Origin: Actinomadura madurae
GTDB lineage: Bacteria > Actinomycetota > Actinomycetes > Streptosporangiales > Streptosporangiaceae
Assembly (NCBI RefSeq): GCF_900115095.1
Contig: NZ_FOVH01000019.1
Span: forward strand, 62,001 to 126,000
DNA: 64,000 nucleotides
Direction: 5' to 3'
A program made the position numbers and the translations under genes. Under the pieces are notes generated by a model. The model was not told the origin of the DNA. It saw only the letters and a list, made by a program, of their open reading frames with translations, and searched no databases. Position 1 is the stretch's first letter, and every line of letters starts with the position of its first letter. Positions 1 to 7,955 of the stretch are shown here, piece by piece.

Positions 1-2
1 CG

Positions 3-845
3 GACGGTGTCGGCACCAAGGTCGACCTGGCCCGGCGCCTCGGCGTCTACGACACGATCGGGCACGACCTGGTCGGCATGGTCATCGACGATCTGGCCGT
101 GTGCGGCGCGGAACCGCTGTTCATGACCGACTACATCGCCTGCGGGAAGGTCGTCCCGGAACGCATCGCCGACATCGTCGGCGGCGTCGCGGACGCCTGC
201 GCCCTGGCCGGCTGCGCTCTCGTCGGCGGGGAGACCGCCGAGCACCCCGGCCTGCTGGAGCCGGACGAGTTCGACCTGGCGGGCGCCGGGACGGGCGTCG
301 TCGAGGCCGACGAGGTCCTCGGACCGGAGCGGGTCCGGGCGGGCGACGCGGTCATCGCCATGGCGTCGTCCGGGGTCCACTCGAACGGGTACTCGCTCGT
401 CCGGCACATCCTGGCGACGACGGATCTGACCCTGGAGTCCCGGCCGGCCGAGCTCGACCGGCCGCTGGGTGAGGTACTTCTCACACCGACGCGCATCTAC
501 GCCAAGGACTGCCTGGCCCTCTCCCGAGAGGGCGGCGTGCGCGCGTTCGCGCACATCACCGGCGGCGGGCTGGCGGCGAACCTGGCGCGCTCGCTGCCGC
601 CGACCGCGGACGCCGTCCTGGACCGGTCCTCCTGGGAGGTCCCGGCGATCTTCCGCGTGCTGCAGGCGCGCGGGGACGTGCCTCAAGCCGAGATGGACAA
701 GACGTTCAACCTCGGCGTCGGGATGGCCGCGATCGTCGCACCGGACGCCGCCGGCGCCGCGCTGCGGCTGCTGGCCTCGCGCGGCGTGCCGTCGTGGCGG
801 CTCGGCGAGATCACCGAAGGCACCGGGACGGCCCGCCTCGCCTGA
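3..845 (+). CDS. purM: Phosphoribosylformylglycinamidine cyclo-ligase, 5' truncated by window start
   Basis: AIR synthetase, the ATP-dependent ring closure of FGAM to AIR in purine synthesis, cytosolic. The frame is already open at base 3 (reads DGVGTKVDLARRLG), so only the N-terminus is missing. Family landmarks are visible: the DGVGTK phosphate-binding segment, GGETAEHPG, SSGVHSNGYSLVR and the C-terminal HITGGGLAANLAR motif with GVGMAAIV. About 280 residues are present, against about 345-355 in complete bacterial PurM. The stop at 843-845 lies inside a short imperfect repeat array. It faces the DUF3073 gene, and a shared hairpin terminator lies at 1058-1084. Identification is firm. Confidence 0.97.
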   Translation, partial: DGVGTKVDLARRLGVYDTIGHDLVGMVIDDLAVCGAEPLFMTDYIACGKVVPERIADIVGGVADACALAGCALVGGETAEHPGLLEPDEFDLAGAGTGVVEADEVLGPERVRAGDAVIAMASSGVHSNGYSLVRHILATTDLTLESRPAELDRPLGEVLLTPTRIYAKDCLALSREGGVRAFAHITGGGLAANLARSLPPTADAVLDRSSWEVPAIFRVLQARGDVPQAEMDKTFNLGVGMAAIVAPDAAGAALRLLASRGVPSWRLGEITEGTGTARLA

Positions 846-915
846 CGAGGCGCTCGCCTGACGAGGTGCTCGCACACGGAGTGCTCGCCTGACGGGCTGC
901 CCGTATGACGGGCTG
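834..915. repeat. Short imperfect tandem repeats across the purM stop codon
   Basis: Units of about 15-16 bases built on GCTCGCCTGACGAGG recur about four to five times with drift (for example cgctcgcctgacgagg, tgctcgcctgacggg, ctgcccgtatgacggg). The first unit contains the purM stop. It looks like slippage-derived sequence; no function is evident. Confidence 0.5.
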
Positions 916-1057
916 AGCGGCCCGCTGAACGCCTCACGGCCCTCAGAGGTCACACGGGGACCGGGAGCCCCCGAAGTCGCGCGAGAGGCCCGCTCGGCGG
1001 CCGGTGCGGAGCACGTCCGGCGCGGAGGGCATCCGGTATCCGGAGGTCACGACAAAC

Positions 1058-1084
1058 GCCACCGCCCAGCGTGCGGGCGGTGGC
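1058..1084. terminator. Bidirectional hairpin terminator between purM and the DUF3073 gene
   Basis: Perfect 10-bp stem GCCACCGCCC / GGGCGGTGGC around a 7-base loop. It lies 15 bases past the stop of the leftward DUF3073 gene and about 210 bases past the purM stop, between convergent genes. There is no U-tract, as is usual for actinomycete terminators. Confidence 0.75.
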
Positions 1085-1098
1085 GCACTGTCGGCCGG

Positions 1099-1305
1099 TC
1101 AACCGGAGGTGCCGTCCTTGCGGGTCTCCGTGCCGTAGTCATCGGCGTAGTCGGCGTACTTCTCGGCGAGCTCGTCATAGGAGTCGTCGCCGGAGTCGCT
1201 GACTCCCAGTTCGTCCTTCAGGCGGTCGAGGTCCGTGTTGCCGGTGTTGTACTTGAGCTGCCGGGCAACCTTTACCTGCTTGGCCTTGGCTCGGCCGCGA
1301 CCCAT
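1099..1305 (-). CDS. DUF3073 family small protein
   Basis: 68-residue basic-then-acidic protein. It begins MGRGRAKAKQ, followed by VKVARQLKYNTGNTDLDRL, the signature of DUF3073, and ends in a Tyr/Asp-rich tail (DDSYDELAEKYADYADDYG). The function is unknown. The open frame extends 28 codons further upstream, but the ATG at 1305 is chosen because it matches the family N-terminus and has a GAGGGG ribosome site 6 bases upstream. Position between purM and a valine-type dehydrogenase is, from memory, conserved in Streptomyces. The Arg/Lys-rich N-terminus suggests nucleic-acid binding, which is inference only. Confidence 0.9.
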   Translation of the reverse strand: MGRGRAKAKQVKVARQLKYNTGNTDLDRLKDELGVSDSGDDSYDELAEKYADYADDYGTETRKDGTSG

Positions 1306-1619
1306 TGGCTCGACCCCCTCGATGGTCAGGGCTTTCGTGGGCCCATCAACGCGCGCGTGTACCACACGAACCGGTGCCTGATGAGCCATGCGTCAGTCAC
1401 GGGTACAACCGTACCCGTTTTGCGCCTGGCTCGGTACATCGACGGTACGTGGCGGCGCCCCTGTAGCTGATAACAACAGTGTATCCGGTGGTCACGAGTA
1501 CCTGCCAAGGCCACCGCGGGACGGTCGTACACCGGCCCGCGGCGGCCCTCGCAACGGTTTTGCAACGGTCTAAACAGGTCTAGGAAGCGCATCCGTTCAG
1601 ACCGGCATCGGTCGGACAA

Positions 1620-2702
1620 TCAGCAGAGAATGCCGCGAAGTCTCCCGATTTCGGACATCCGGCGCTCGGCGAGCCGGTCCGCGGCCACCGCCGGCGGGAC
1701 GCCCTCGTCGGCGGCCAGCGCGAAGATCTTCCGGGTGGTGTCGTAGATCCCGGCCGCGCGGGCCTTGGCCCGCTCGAAGTTGAAGCCCTCGATCTCGTCC
1801 GCGACCTGGATGACGCCGCCCGAGTTCACCACGTAGTCGGGCGCGTACAGGACGTCGCGGTCGGCGAGGCGCTTCTCGATGCCGGTGTGGGCCAGCTGGT
1901 TGTTCGCGGCCCCGCAGACCACCTTGGCGCCCAGTACCGGCACCGTGTCGTCGTTCAGGGACCCGCCGAGCGCGCAGGGCGCGTACACGTCGAGGTTCAG
2001 GCGGACCATGGCGTCGGCGTCCGCGACGACCTCCACCTCCGGGTGCAGGGACCGGACGCGGTCGACGGCGGCCTCGTTCACGTCGCAGATGACGACGTCC
2101 GCGCCGTCCTCGCGCAGGTGCTCCACCAGGCGGTGGCCGACCTTCCCGACACCCTCGACGCCGACGCGCTTCCCGCGAAGGGTGGGGGAGCCCCAGGCCG
2201 TCTCCGCCGCCGCCCGCATTCCCTGGAACACGCCGAACGCGGTGAGGATGGACGAGTCGCCCGCACCGCCGTGCGCGACCGTCCGCCCGGTGACGAAGCG
2301 GCACTCGCGCGCCACGATGTCCATGTCCTCGCTGAACGTGCCGACATCGCACGCGGTGTAGTACCGGCCGTTCAGGGACTGGACGAACCGTCCGTACGCG
2401 CGCAGCTTCGCCTCGGTCTTGTCGACCTGCGGGTCGCCGATGATGACGGCCTTGCCGCCGCCGAGGTCGAGCCCGGCCAGGGCGTTCTTGTACGCCATGC
2501 CGCGGGACAGGTTCAGCACGTCGGCGAGCGCGTCCTCCTCGGAGCCGTACGGGTAGAAGCGGGTGCCTCCCAGGGACGGGCCGAGCGCGGTGGAGTAGAT
2601 CGCGATGATGGCGCGCAGGCCGCTGGCCTCGTCCTGGCAGAAGACGACCTGCTCGTGTCGGGGTTCGGTGCCCTTGTGGGGCGCCCCGAAGACATTAGGC
2701 AC
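1620..2702 (-). CDS. vdh: Leu/Val/Phe/Glu dehydrogenase family, probably valine dehydrogenase
   Basis: NAD-dependent oxidative deamination of branched-chain amino acids to 2-keto acids, feeding acyl-CoA precursor pools. 360 residues, the size of Leu/Val dehydrogenases. The N-terminal substrate domain carries LGPSLGGTRFYPY and the Lys motif RGMAYKNALAGLDLGGGKAVI. The Rossmann motif GVEGVGKVGHRLVEHL lies near residue 190. APCALGGSLND and CGAANNQL are typical of the leucine/valine branch. GTG start with a GGAGGG site about 8 bases upstream. Substrate choice between valine and leucine cannot be read from sequence; the name rests on synteny with Streptomyces vdh next to bldC, recalled rather than searched. 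Confidence 0.85.
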   Translation of the reverse strand: MPNVFGAPHKGTEPRHEQVVFCQDEASGLRAIIAIYSTALGPSLGGTRFYPYGSEEDALADVLNLSRGMAYKNALAGLDLGGGKAVIIGDPQVDKTEAKLRAYGRFVQSLNGRYYTACDVGTFSEDMDIVARECRFVTGRTVAHGGAGDSSILTAFGVFQGMRAAAETAWGSPTLRGKRVGVEGVGKVGHRLVEHLREDGADVVICDVNEAAVDRVRSLHPEVEVVADADAMVRLNLDVYAPCALGGSLNDDTVPVLGAKVVCGAANNQLAHTGIEKRLADRDVLYAPDYVVNSGGVIQVADEIEGFNFERAKARAAGIYDTTRKIFALAADEGVPPAVAADRLAERRMSEIGRLRGILC

Positions 2703-2788
2703 GGTAGTGCCCTCCTCTCTGTCTCTAAGATCAGCCTAGGGCGCGTGATGGCGTCACGCCCGGCCGAATCTCGTGTAACGATGCGGTC

Positions 2789-3706
2789 GTGCTTCCGTAC
2801 GCCGCGTACCTACGGGTTTATGAACCGGTGACCGCCTTCCCGGAGCCCGCGCGGACCCTGTGGACGGTCTACGCCGAGTCCAGGCGCCGTCCGAGGCGGA
2901 TCCACGCGCTCGGGGTGGAGCACCGCGAGGCCGCGCTCAGGCTGACGGCCTCGCCGCCGGAGGTCGTCCCGGAGCGGGAGAGCAGGGACGCCTACGTGCG
3001 GCGGCTGGACGACATGATCTACGTGTGCCCGTGGGAGACCCGGCTGCGCTCCTGGCTGGCCTTCGAGCGGTTCAGGGACGAGCACGCGGCGGGCGTCGCG
3101 GCGGCGTTCGTGCCGCCGCCGCTGTCGGAGCGGGTGATGGGCGACTTCGAGCAGTGGAAGCGCTCGGGCCGGGCCCTGCGCCCGCACATCCTGACGAGCA
3201 CCTGGCATGTCCCGCTGGACTGGTTCGTCCCTTTCGCGCGCGGCGAGCGCTGCCTGATGCTCGGCACGCCGGGCACCGGGTACCGCCGGCAGGACGAGAC
3301 GTCCGAGGAGCACCCGGGGCACGGCCCGGCGACGGCCGCGCCCACGCGCACGCTCATCTACGTCACCTCGATGGGCGAGGCGCGCCGCCGGGTGGCCGCC
3401 GCGCTCCCGGTGGTGCGGGAGAACCTCGGCGACGGGACGGGAGAGGTCTACCTCCTGTCGGCCGGCCGCCTGGAGACGCTCGGCCGGTGGCTCGGCGAGT
3501 TCCACCCGCGCGCGCTCGTGGAGCTCGACTACGGCGGGCTCGTCCATCTGCTGGACGACGAGACCCTCCGCACGGACGAGTCGGTCGCCGAGATGACGGT
3601 CGCCCTCACCGGGATGGAGCGGGGAGAGGCCGAGCTGACCGTCGCGATGTACAAGCGGCTCCTCGCCCGCTGGCGGCCCGTCCGTTCGCTGGAGTCGGCG
3701 AACTAA
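2789..3706 (+). CDS. Conserved actinobacterial hypothetical protein (bldC neighbour)
   Basis: 305 residues, soluble, no signal peptide or membrane segment. GTG start reads M(V)LPYAAYLRVYEPVTAF, divergent from the dehydrogenase. I do not recognise a catalytic motif. Visible features are a central PHILTSTWHVPLDWFVPF segment and a C-terminal VELDYGGLVHLLDDE segment followed by helical sequence ending in LLARWRPVRSLESAN. It sits directly before bldC, as an equivalent hypothetical does in Streptomyces, so a developmental link is possible but unproven. Confidence 0.85.
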   Translation: MLPYAAYLRVYEPVTAFPEPARTLWTVYAESRRRPRRIHALGVEHREAALRLTASPPEVVPERESRDAYVRRLDDMIYVCPWETRLRSWLAFERFRDEHAAGVAAAFVPPPLSERVMGDFEQWKRSGRALRPHILTSTWHVPLDWFVPFARGERCLMLGTPGTGYRRQDETSEEHPGHGPATAAPTRTLIYVTSMGEARRRVAAALPVVRENLGDGTGEVYLLSAGRLETLGRWLGEFHPRALVELDYGGLVHLLDDETLRTDESVAEMTVALTGMERGEAELTVAMYKRLLARWRPVRSLESAN

Positions 3707-3979
3707 AACAAATTTCCCGAATCCGCGCGCGATACGACTATACGTGTCGCTAGAATCACGCAGCGTGACCCAGGGACCACCAGACGGCCGCGGCACCCCG
3801 CATCCGCGGGGATGTTTGCACGCAACTACCGCCGAGAACTTGCTTGTTGCGCTGAGTGGTGGCAAGGTTACACGTTGTGATGTCATAGTGGCTCTTTCGG
3901 GCCATAGGGGACATCAGTGACCGCGCGAGGAACAACCGCAGGATCGCTGTCATCGGTCCACGGAGGAGAGGCCGCAAAC
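3707..3979 (+). promoter_or_regulatory. bldC upstream region
   Basis: 273 bases, distinctly more AT-rich than the flanking genes, holding the bldC promoter(s). A TAGAAT at 3751-3756 resembles a -10 box but has no clear -35 at the right distance. A CGAC-N7-GTCG inverted repeat overlaps it at about 3735-3749. No transcription start can be fixed by eye. Confidence 0.4.
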
Positions 3980-4183
3980 ATGTCAGCACGTACGCCAGAG
4001 GCCGAGCCCCTGCTGACGCCGGCGGAGGTGGCGACGATGTTCCGCGTCGACCCCAAGACCGTCACGCGCTGGGCGAAGGCGGGGAAGCTCACGTCCATCC
4101 GGACGCTGGGGGGGCACCGCCGCTACCGCGAGGCGGAGGTGCGGGCGCTGCTCGCGGGAATCCCGCAGCAGCGCTCGGAGTAA
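3980..4183 (+). CDS. bldC: Developmental transcriptional regulator BldC
   Basis: 67-residue MerR-like winged-helix DNA-binding protein. In Streptomyces BldC holds back the switch from vegetative growth to sporulation by binding cooperatively to direct repeats. The protein is nearly all DNA-binding domain: LLTPAEVATMFRVDPKTVTR, WAKAGKLTSI, LGGHRRYREAEVR. It lacks the dimerisation helix of classical MerR proteins. The frame is open 21 codons further upstream, but the ATG at 3980 gives the canonical length and has GGAGGAG 11 bases upstream. Its presence implies a sporulating or mycelial actinomycete. Confidence 0.97.
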   Translation: MSARTPEAEPLLTPAEVATMFRVDPKTVTRWAKAGKLTSIRTLGGHRRYREAEVRALLAGIPQQRSE

Positions 4184-4363
4184 CCAGCACCGATCGCGTC
4201 GTCCTGGACGTCGGACGCCCGGGGGTGCCCGGCATCCAGGACGGCGCGGCGATCGCCGGGATCATCGCGGACGCCGGGTGAGCTGGGCGAAATTTCGGAC
4301 AATTCAGACTCGTGCGTCCACAAGCGGACACTAGGCCCAGAGGGCTCCGCTGCCGCGCGCGTC

Positions 4364-5137
4364 TCAGGAGGAGCCCATCTCCTCCTGGGCCAGGCGGTCG
4401 AACAGGGCGCCCGTGCCGGGGTCGTGCCGCCCGGCGACCTGCATGATGACCACGAGCTGGTCGACGAGCAGCCGCTCCAGGTCGGGGCGGGGCACGTCGC
4501 GGTTCTCCAGCCAGTCCAGCCCGGCGGTCTCCACGGTCGCCATCCAGCAGCGCAGCGTGATGCGCAGGACGGGCGGCGGGACGTCGACGTCCAGGGAGTG
4601 CAGGATGCGGTCGAGAAGGAGCTGGCGGATGCCGTCGACGATCTCGCCCGCCTCGCCCGACCGGTCGGCCGGGCCGCCGCGCAGCAGCGCGGTGTAACCG
4701 GCCGCGTGGCTCTCCACGAAGTCGAAGTACCGCTTCAGGGAGATCCGCAGCCGCTCCAGCGGCTTGCCCTCGGTGGGCGGCTCCAGCAGCACCGACAGCT
4801 TCTTCGCGGCGCTGCCGAGGGCCGCGATGTACAGCTCGTACTTGCCGCCGAAGTAGTGGTAGACCAGCGCGCGCGAGGCGCCCGCCTTGGCCGCGACGTC
4901 GTCGATCGAGATGTCCTCGGGTGAGCGCGTGCTGAACAGCTGCAGCGCCGCCTCGATCAGCTCGTCCCGACGCTCGTCCACGCTGAGCCGGCGACGGCCC
5001 CGTCCACCGCCCGTCCGGCCCCGCACCTTCTCACCCGGCACCTTCTCACCGGCCACCGCACGATCTCCCACCTGGGCAGCGTATCCGAGCCGGACCCGCG
5101 CGAGCCCCGCCGGGCGGCGGCGGAACAGGCTCTTCAC
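4364..5137 (-). CDS. TetR family transcriptional regulator
   Basis: The N-terminal HTH is clear: DELIEAALQLF, EDISIDDVAAKAGASRALVYHYFGGKYELY (residues about 53-100 from the chosen start). The ligand-binding part resembles fatty-acid-responsive TetR proteins, but no ligand can be named. The frame is open to 5182. The GTG at 5137 is preferred because GGGGAGG lies 11 bases upstream; a later GTG at 5071 is possible, so the basic N-terminal extension (GRTGGGRGRRR) may be shorter. Divergent from the LacI gene, with no obvious target next to it. Confidence 0.88.
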   Translation of the reverse strand: MKSLFRRRPAGLARVRLGYAAQVGDRAVAGEKVPGEKVRGRTGGGRGRRRLSVDERRDELIEAALQLFSTRSPEDISIDDVAAKAGASRALVYHYFGGKYELYIAALGSAAKKLSVLLEPPTEGKPLERLRISLKRYFDFVESHAAGYTALLRGGPADRSGEAGEIVDGIRQLLLDRILHSLDVDVPPPVLRITLRCWMATVETAGLDWLENRDVPRPDLERLLVDQLVVIMQVAGRHDPGTGALFDRLAQEEMGSS

Positions 5138-5345
5138 CGGGTCGTGATCCTCCCCGGACGCCGTTGTGATCCGGGACACCACAGGCCCGAACCCCCATTG
5201 CCGTATGCCCGTTACTCACTGTTGCGACGATTTGGGGGGAAGGCGCGGCATCATGGCATCTCCTCCCGAGCGGAGGGCGGCGCGCCGAACCCCTCACCGG
5301 TGCGCCGTCGCGGCAGGTCCTGCAGGTCCCCCTGGACGGAGTGCC

Positions 5346-6455
5346 ATGTCAGCTGATGAAGCGAATCCCCCGCACCACAGGAAGGGAGAGGGCGCGGTGC
5401 CCCGGCCGCGCAGCGAACCCTCTCCCGCCCCGCGCGACGAGGGGAGGGCGGTGCCCGCGCCGAAACCGACGATCCGCAACGTCGCCGAGCGCGCCGGAGT
5501 GTCGAAGTCGCTCGTCTCCCTGGTGATGCGGGGGTCACCGCACGTGAGCGAGCGGCGCCGGCAGGCCGTGCTGCAGGCCGCCCGGGAGCTCGGCTACCGG
5601 CCGAACGCCGTGGCGCGGAGCCTGGTCGAGGGGCGCACCCGGCTGATCGGCGCGATCGTCGCCGACCTGCACAACCCGTTCTTCGCCGAGTTCCTCGACG
5701 GGCTGCAGGAGACCCTGCACGGCGAGGGCCTGCGGATGCTCGTCGGCAGCGGCCGCTGGGATCCGATGTTCGAGGCCGAGGCGGTCGAGGCGTTCCTGGA
5801 GATGCGGGTGGACGGGCTGGTCCTGCTCAGCGTCGTCCCCGAGTCGCTCAAGGAGGCCGCGGCCAGCGTCCCCGTGGTGGTCGTCGGGGAACGCGACGTC
5901 GTCGGCGTCGACATCGTCGTGGACGACGACGAGCTCGGCGCGAGCCTGGCCGTCGACCACCTCGTCGAGCTCGGCCACCGCCGCATCGCGCACATCGAGG
6001 GCGCCCGCTCCACCACCGCCCGCTACCGCCGCGCCGGCTACGAGAAGGCGATGCGCCGGCACGGGCTGGGCGAGGAGATCGTCGCCGAGCCCGGCGACTT
6101 CACCGAGGACGGGGGCTACCGGGCCGCGGGCGCGCTGCTGCGCCGCGACCCCCGCCCGACCGCGATCTTCGCCCCGAACGACCTGGTCGCCACCGGAGCG
6201 CTGTCGGCCGCCGACGAGCTCGGCATGCGCGTTCCCGAGGACCTGTCGATCGTCGGGTACGACAACACCCATCTCGCCGCGATCCGGCACATCTCCCTCA
6301 CGAGCGTGGACCAGCCGCGCCGCGACATGGGACGCGTGGCCGCCGAGCTGCTCACCGCGCGCATCGGCGACCCGTCCCGGCCCGCCCGGCAGAACCTGGT
6401 GGTCCCGCACCTGGTGGTCCGCTCGACGACGGGGCCCGCTCCCACCGCCCCGTGA
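5346..6455 (+). CDS. LacI family transcriptional regulator
   Basis: Sugar-responsive repressor type. The HTH begins at PTIRNVAERAGVSKSLVSLV (about residue 41), with the hinge helix at RPNAVARSL, then a periplasmic-binding-protein-like effector domain (GAIVADLHNPFFAEFLDGLQ ... FAPNDLVATGAL ... SIVGYDNTHLAAI) ending at a canonical SVDQPRRDMGR. The start is uncertain. ATG 5346 has GGAG 7 bases upstream. GTG 5397 (GGGAGAGG upstream) and GTG 5451 (GGGGAGG very close) would remove some or all of a Pro/Arg-rich leader unusual for the family. No sugar operon lies beside it, so the regulon is unknown. Confidence 0.88.
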   Translation: MSADEANPPHHRKGEGAVPRPRSEPSPAPRDEGRAVPAPKPTIRNVAERAGVSKSLVSLVMRGSPHVSERRRQAVLQAARELGYRPNAVARSLVEGRTRLIGAIVADLHNPFFAEFLDGLQETLHGEGLRMLVGSGRWDPMFEAEAVEAFLEMRVDGLVLLSVVPESLKEAAASVPVVVVGERDVVGVDIVVDDDELGASLAVDHLVELGHRRIAHIEGARSTTARYRRAGYEKAMRRHGLGEEIVAEPGDFTEDGGYRAAGALLRRDPRPTAIFAPNDLVATGALSAADELGMRVPEDLSIVGYDNTHLAAIRHISLTSVDQPRRDMGRVAAELLTARIGDPSRPARQNLVVPHLVVRSTTGPAPTAP

Positions 6456-6520
6456 ACCGCCCGCGCGCCGCAGGACGTCCCCCCGCCTCATCTCGCTTCC
6501 CGCAGCACCCCACCCGCCCC

Positions 6521-6562
6521 GGTCCATGAACGTGGGTCCATGAACAGCGTGGGTCCATGACC
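6521..6562. repeat. Three copies of GGTCCATGAMC in the LacI downstream spacer
   Basis: GGTCCATGAAC occurs at 6521-6531 and 6535-6545, and GGTCCATGACC at 6552-6562, with spacings of 14 and 17 bases. They lie in the 287-base gap between the LacI gene and the small gene at 6743. They could be direct-repeat operator half-sites or slippage products; nothing else is recognisable in this gap. Confidence 0.4.
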
Positions 6563-6742
6563 GCGTGCCCGCCGCCGGTATGGCTTGGGTACGCGCCGGG
6601 TAAGGGGGCGGCCAAACCTGCCGTATTCACCGGCCCGCGCCCCGCCGGCGGGGGGTTAATGGGACTCATCGCCGGCGGGCGGTCCCGGGCGGCCTCGGCG
6701 CAGGCCGCCCGGACGGGACCCCGCCGGACGGACCAGAGAGTC

Positions 6743-7003
6743 GTGTCCACCCAGGGGGTTCAGCTCGTGCGTGATCCGGAACTGGTGTCGTGCGCGCAGC
6801 GCGCGGCGAGCGAATTGGAACGCGCGTGGTCGGAGTGGCGGCACGCGCGCGGCCTGGCCGAGCAGGTGTCGGAGTCGGTCGCCAGCTACGTGGCCCATTC
6901 CATCGACCACCCGTGGGGCCGTCCCCGGGTCGTCCTCGGCCTGGACGCGGACGAGGCCCGCGCCCTCGCCGCGCTGCTCGGCAAGGAGGACCCGCTCCGC
7001 TGA
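6743..7003 (+). CDS. Small helical hypothetical protein
   Basis: 86 residues from a GTG start (MSTQGVQLVRDPELVSC...), with a weak GAGAG upstream. The frame stays open upstream, but that part is low-complexity and unlike protein. The core CAQRAASELERAWSEWRHAR is strongly amphipathic, followed by HPWGRPRVVLGLDADEARALAALL, reminiscent of small actinobacterial proteins with no assigned role. Host-like codon use supports a real gene. Function unknown. Confidence 0.65.
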   Translation: MSTQGVQLVRDPELVSCAQRAASELERAWSEWRHARGLAEQVSESVASYVAHSIDHPWGRPRVVLGLDADEARALAALLGKEDPLR

Positions 7004-7096
7004 ACGGGACGGGTTTCGCGGAGTTCGTTTGACGTTCCTCCGGCGGCGTGCAGACTGTCAGGGTCGGTAACGAAGACGTCACGGAGGAAGCGGCCT

Positions 7097-7933
7097 GTGC
7101 GAATCCATCGAGGCGGCCCGGCGGCCGCCGGTATCGCGCTGTGCCTGGGCGCGCTCACCGCGTGCGGCGGCTCCTCCGGGGCGGCCGGCGGGGCCGGCCA
7201 GGCGGCGCCGCCGACCGCCGGCGCGGCGCCCGGGGGCGGCGGGTCGCCCGCGCGGGAGGGCGGCGAGGCGCCGTCACTGGACGGCAAGGTGATCGTCATC
7301 GACCCCGGCCACAACGGCGGGAACGCCTCGCACCCGGCCGAGATCCGCAAGAAGGTCAAGATCGGCAACGGCAGCAAGGAGTGCGACACGGCCGGTACCG
7401 CCACCAAGGGCGGCTACGCCGAGCACGCCTTCACCTGGGACGTCTCCAACCGGCTCGCCAAGATCCTGCGCGCCCGCGGCGCCAAGGTCGCGCTGACCCG
7501 CAAGGACGACAAGGGCGTCGGCCCGTGCATCACCGAGCGCGCCGCGCTCGGCAACAGGATGAAGGCCGACGCCGCGGTGTCGGTCCACGCCGACGGCGCG
7601 TCCCCGTCCGGGCACGGCTTCCACATCATCGAGCCGATCTCCATCGGCCGCAACGCCGAGATGGTGTCGAGGTCCGCCAAGCTCGGCAAGGCGCTGCGGG
7701 ACGCCTATCACGACGGCACCGGCATCGCCTACTCCAACTACCTCGGCGAGAAGGCCATCGATCGCCGCGACGACCTCGGCGGCCTCAACATGTCGACGGT
7801 CCCGAAGGTCTTCATCGAGTGCGGCAACATGCAGAACAAGGACGACGCCGCCAAGCTCTCCAGCGCCTCGTTCCGGCAGCGGATCGCCGAATCCTTGGCC
7901 AAGGGCTTCCAGGAGTACCTGACCCAGGGCTAG
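7097..7933 (+). CDS. N-acetylmuramoyl-L-alanine amidase (Amidase_3), lipoprotein
   Basis: Zinc hydrolase that cuts the amide bond between MurNAc and the stem peptide. 278 residues. The signal sequence ends in lipobox LTAC (Cys23), so it should be a lipid-anchored exported enzyme. A Gly/Ala/Pro linker leads to the catalytic domain from about residue 61: VIVIDPGHNGGN (zinc His72), AEHAFTWDVSNRLAKIL, a VHADG segment (second zinc His) and IECGNMQN carrying the catalytic Glu. This layout resembles mycobacterial Rv3717/Ami1. GTG start with GGAGGAAG directly upstream. A Cys pair flanking the insert after the first His may form a disulfide. Confidence 0.93.
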   Translation: MRIHRGGPAAAGIALCLGALTACGGSSGAAGGAGQAAPPTAGAAPGGGGSPAREGGEAPSLDGKVIVIDPGHNGGNASHPAEIRKKVKIGNGSKECDTAGTATKGGYAEHAFTWDVSNRLAKILRARGAKVALTRKDDKGVGPCITERAALGNRMKADAAVSVHADGASPSGHGFHIIEPISIGRNAEMVSRSAKLGKALRDAYHDGTGIAYSNYLGEKAIDRRDDLGGLNMSTVPKVFIECGNMQNKDDAAKLSSASFRQRIAESLAKGFQEYLTQG

Positions 7934-7955
7934 CCGCCTCGGGGAGGATGGGCGG

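Noticed and set aside
4184..4363. A short coding-like frame after bldC (ends at 4281)
   Set aside because: It has no start codon with a ribosome site and no homology I recognise; listed only as non-coding spacer.
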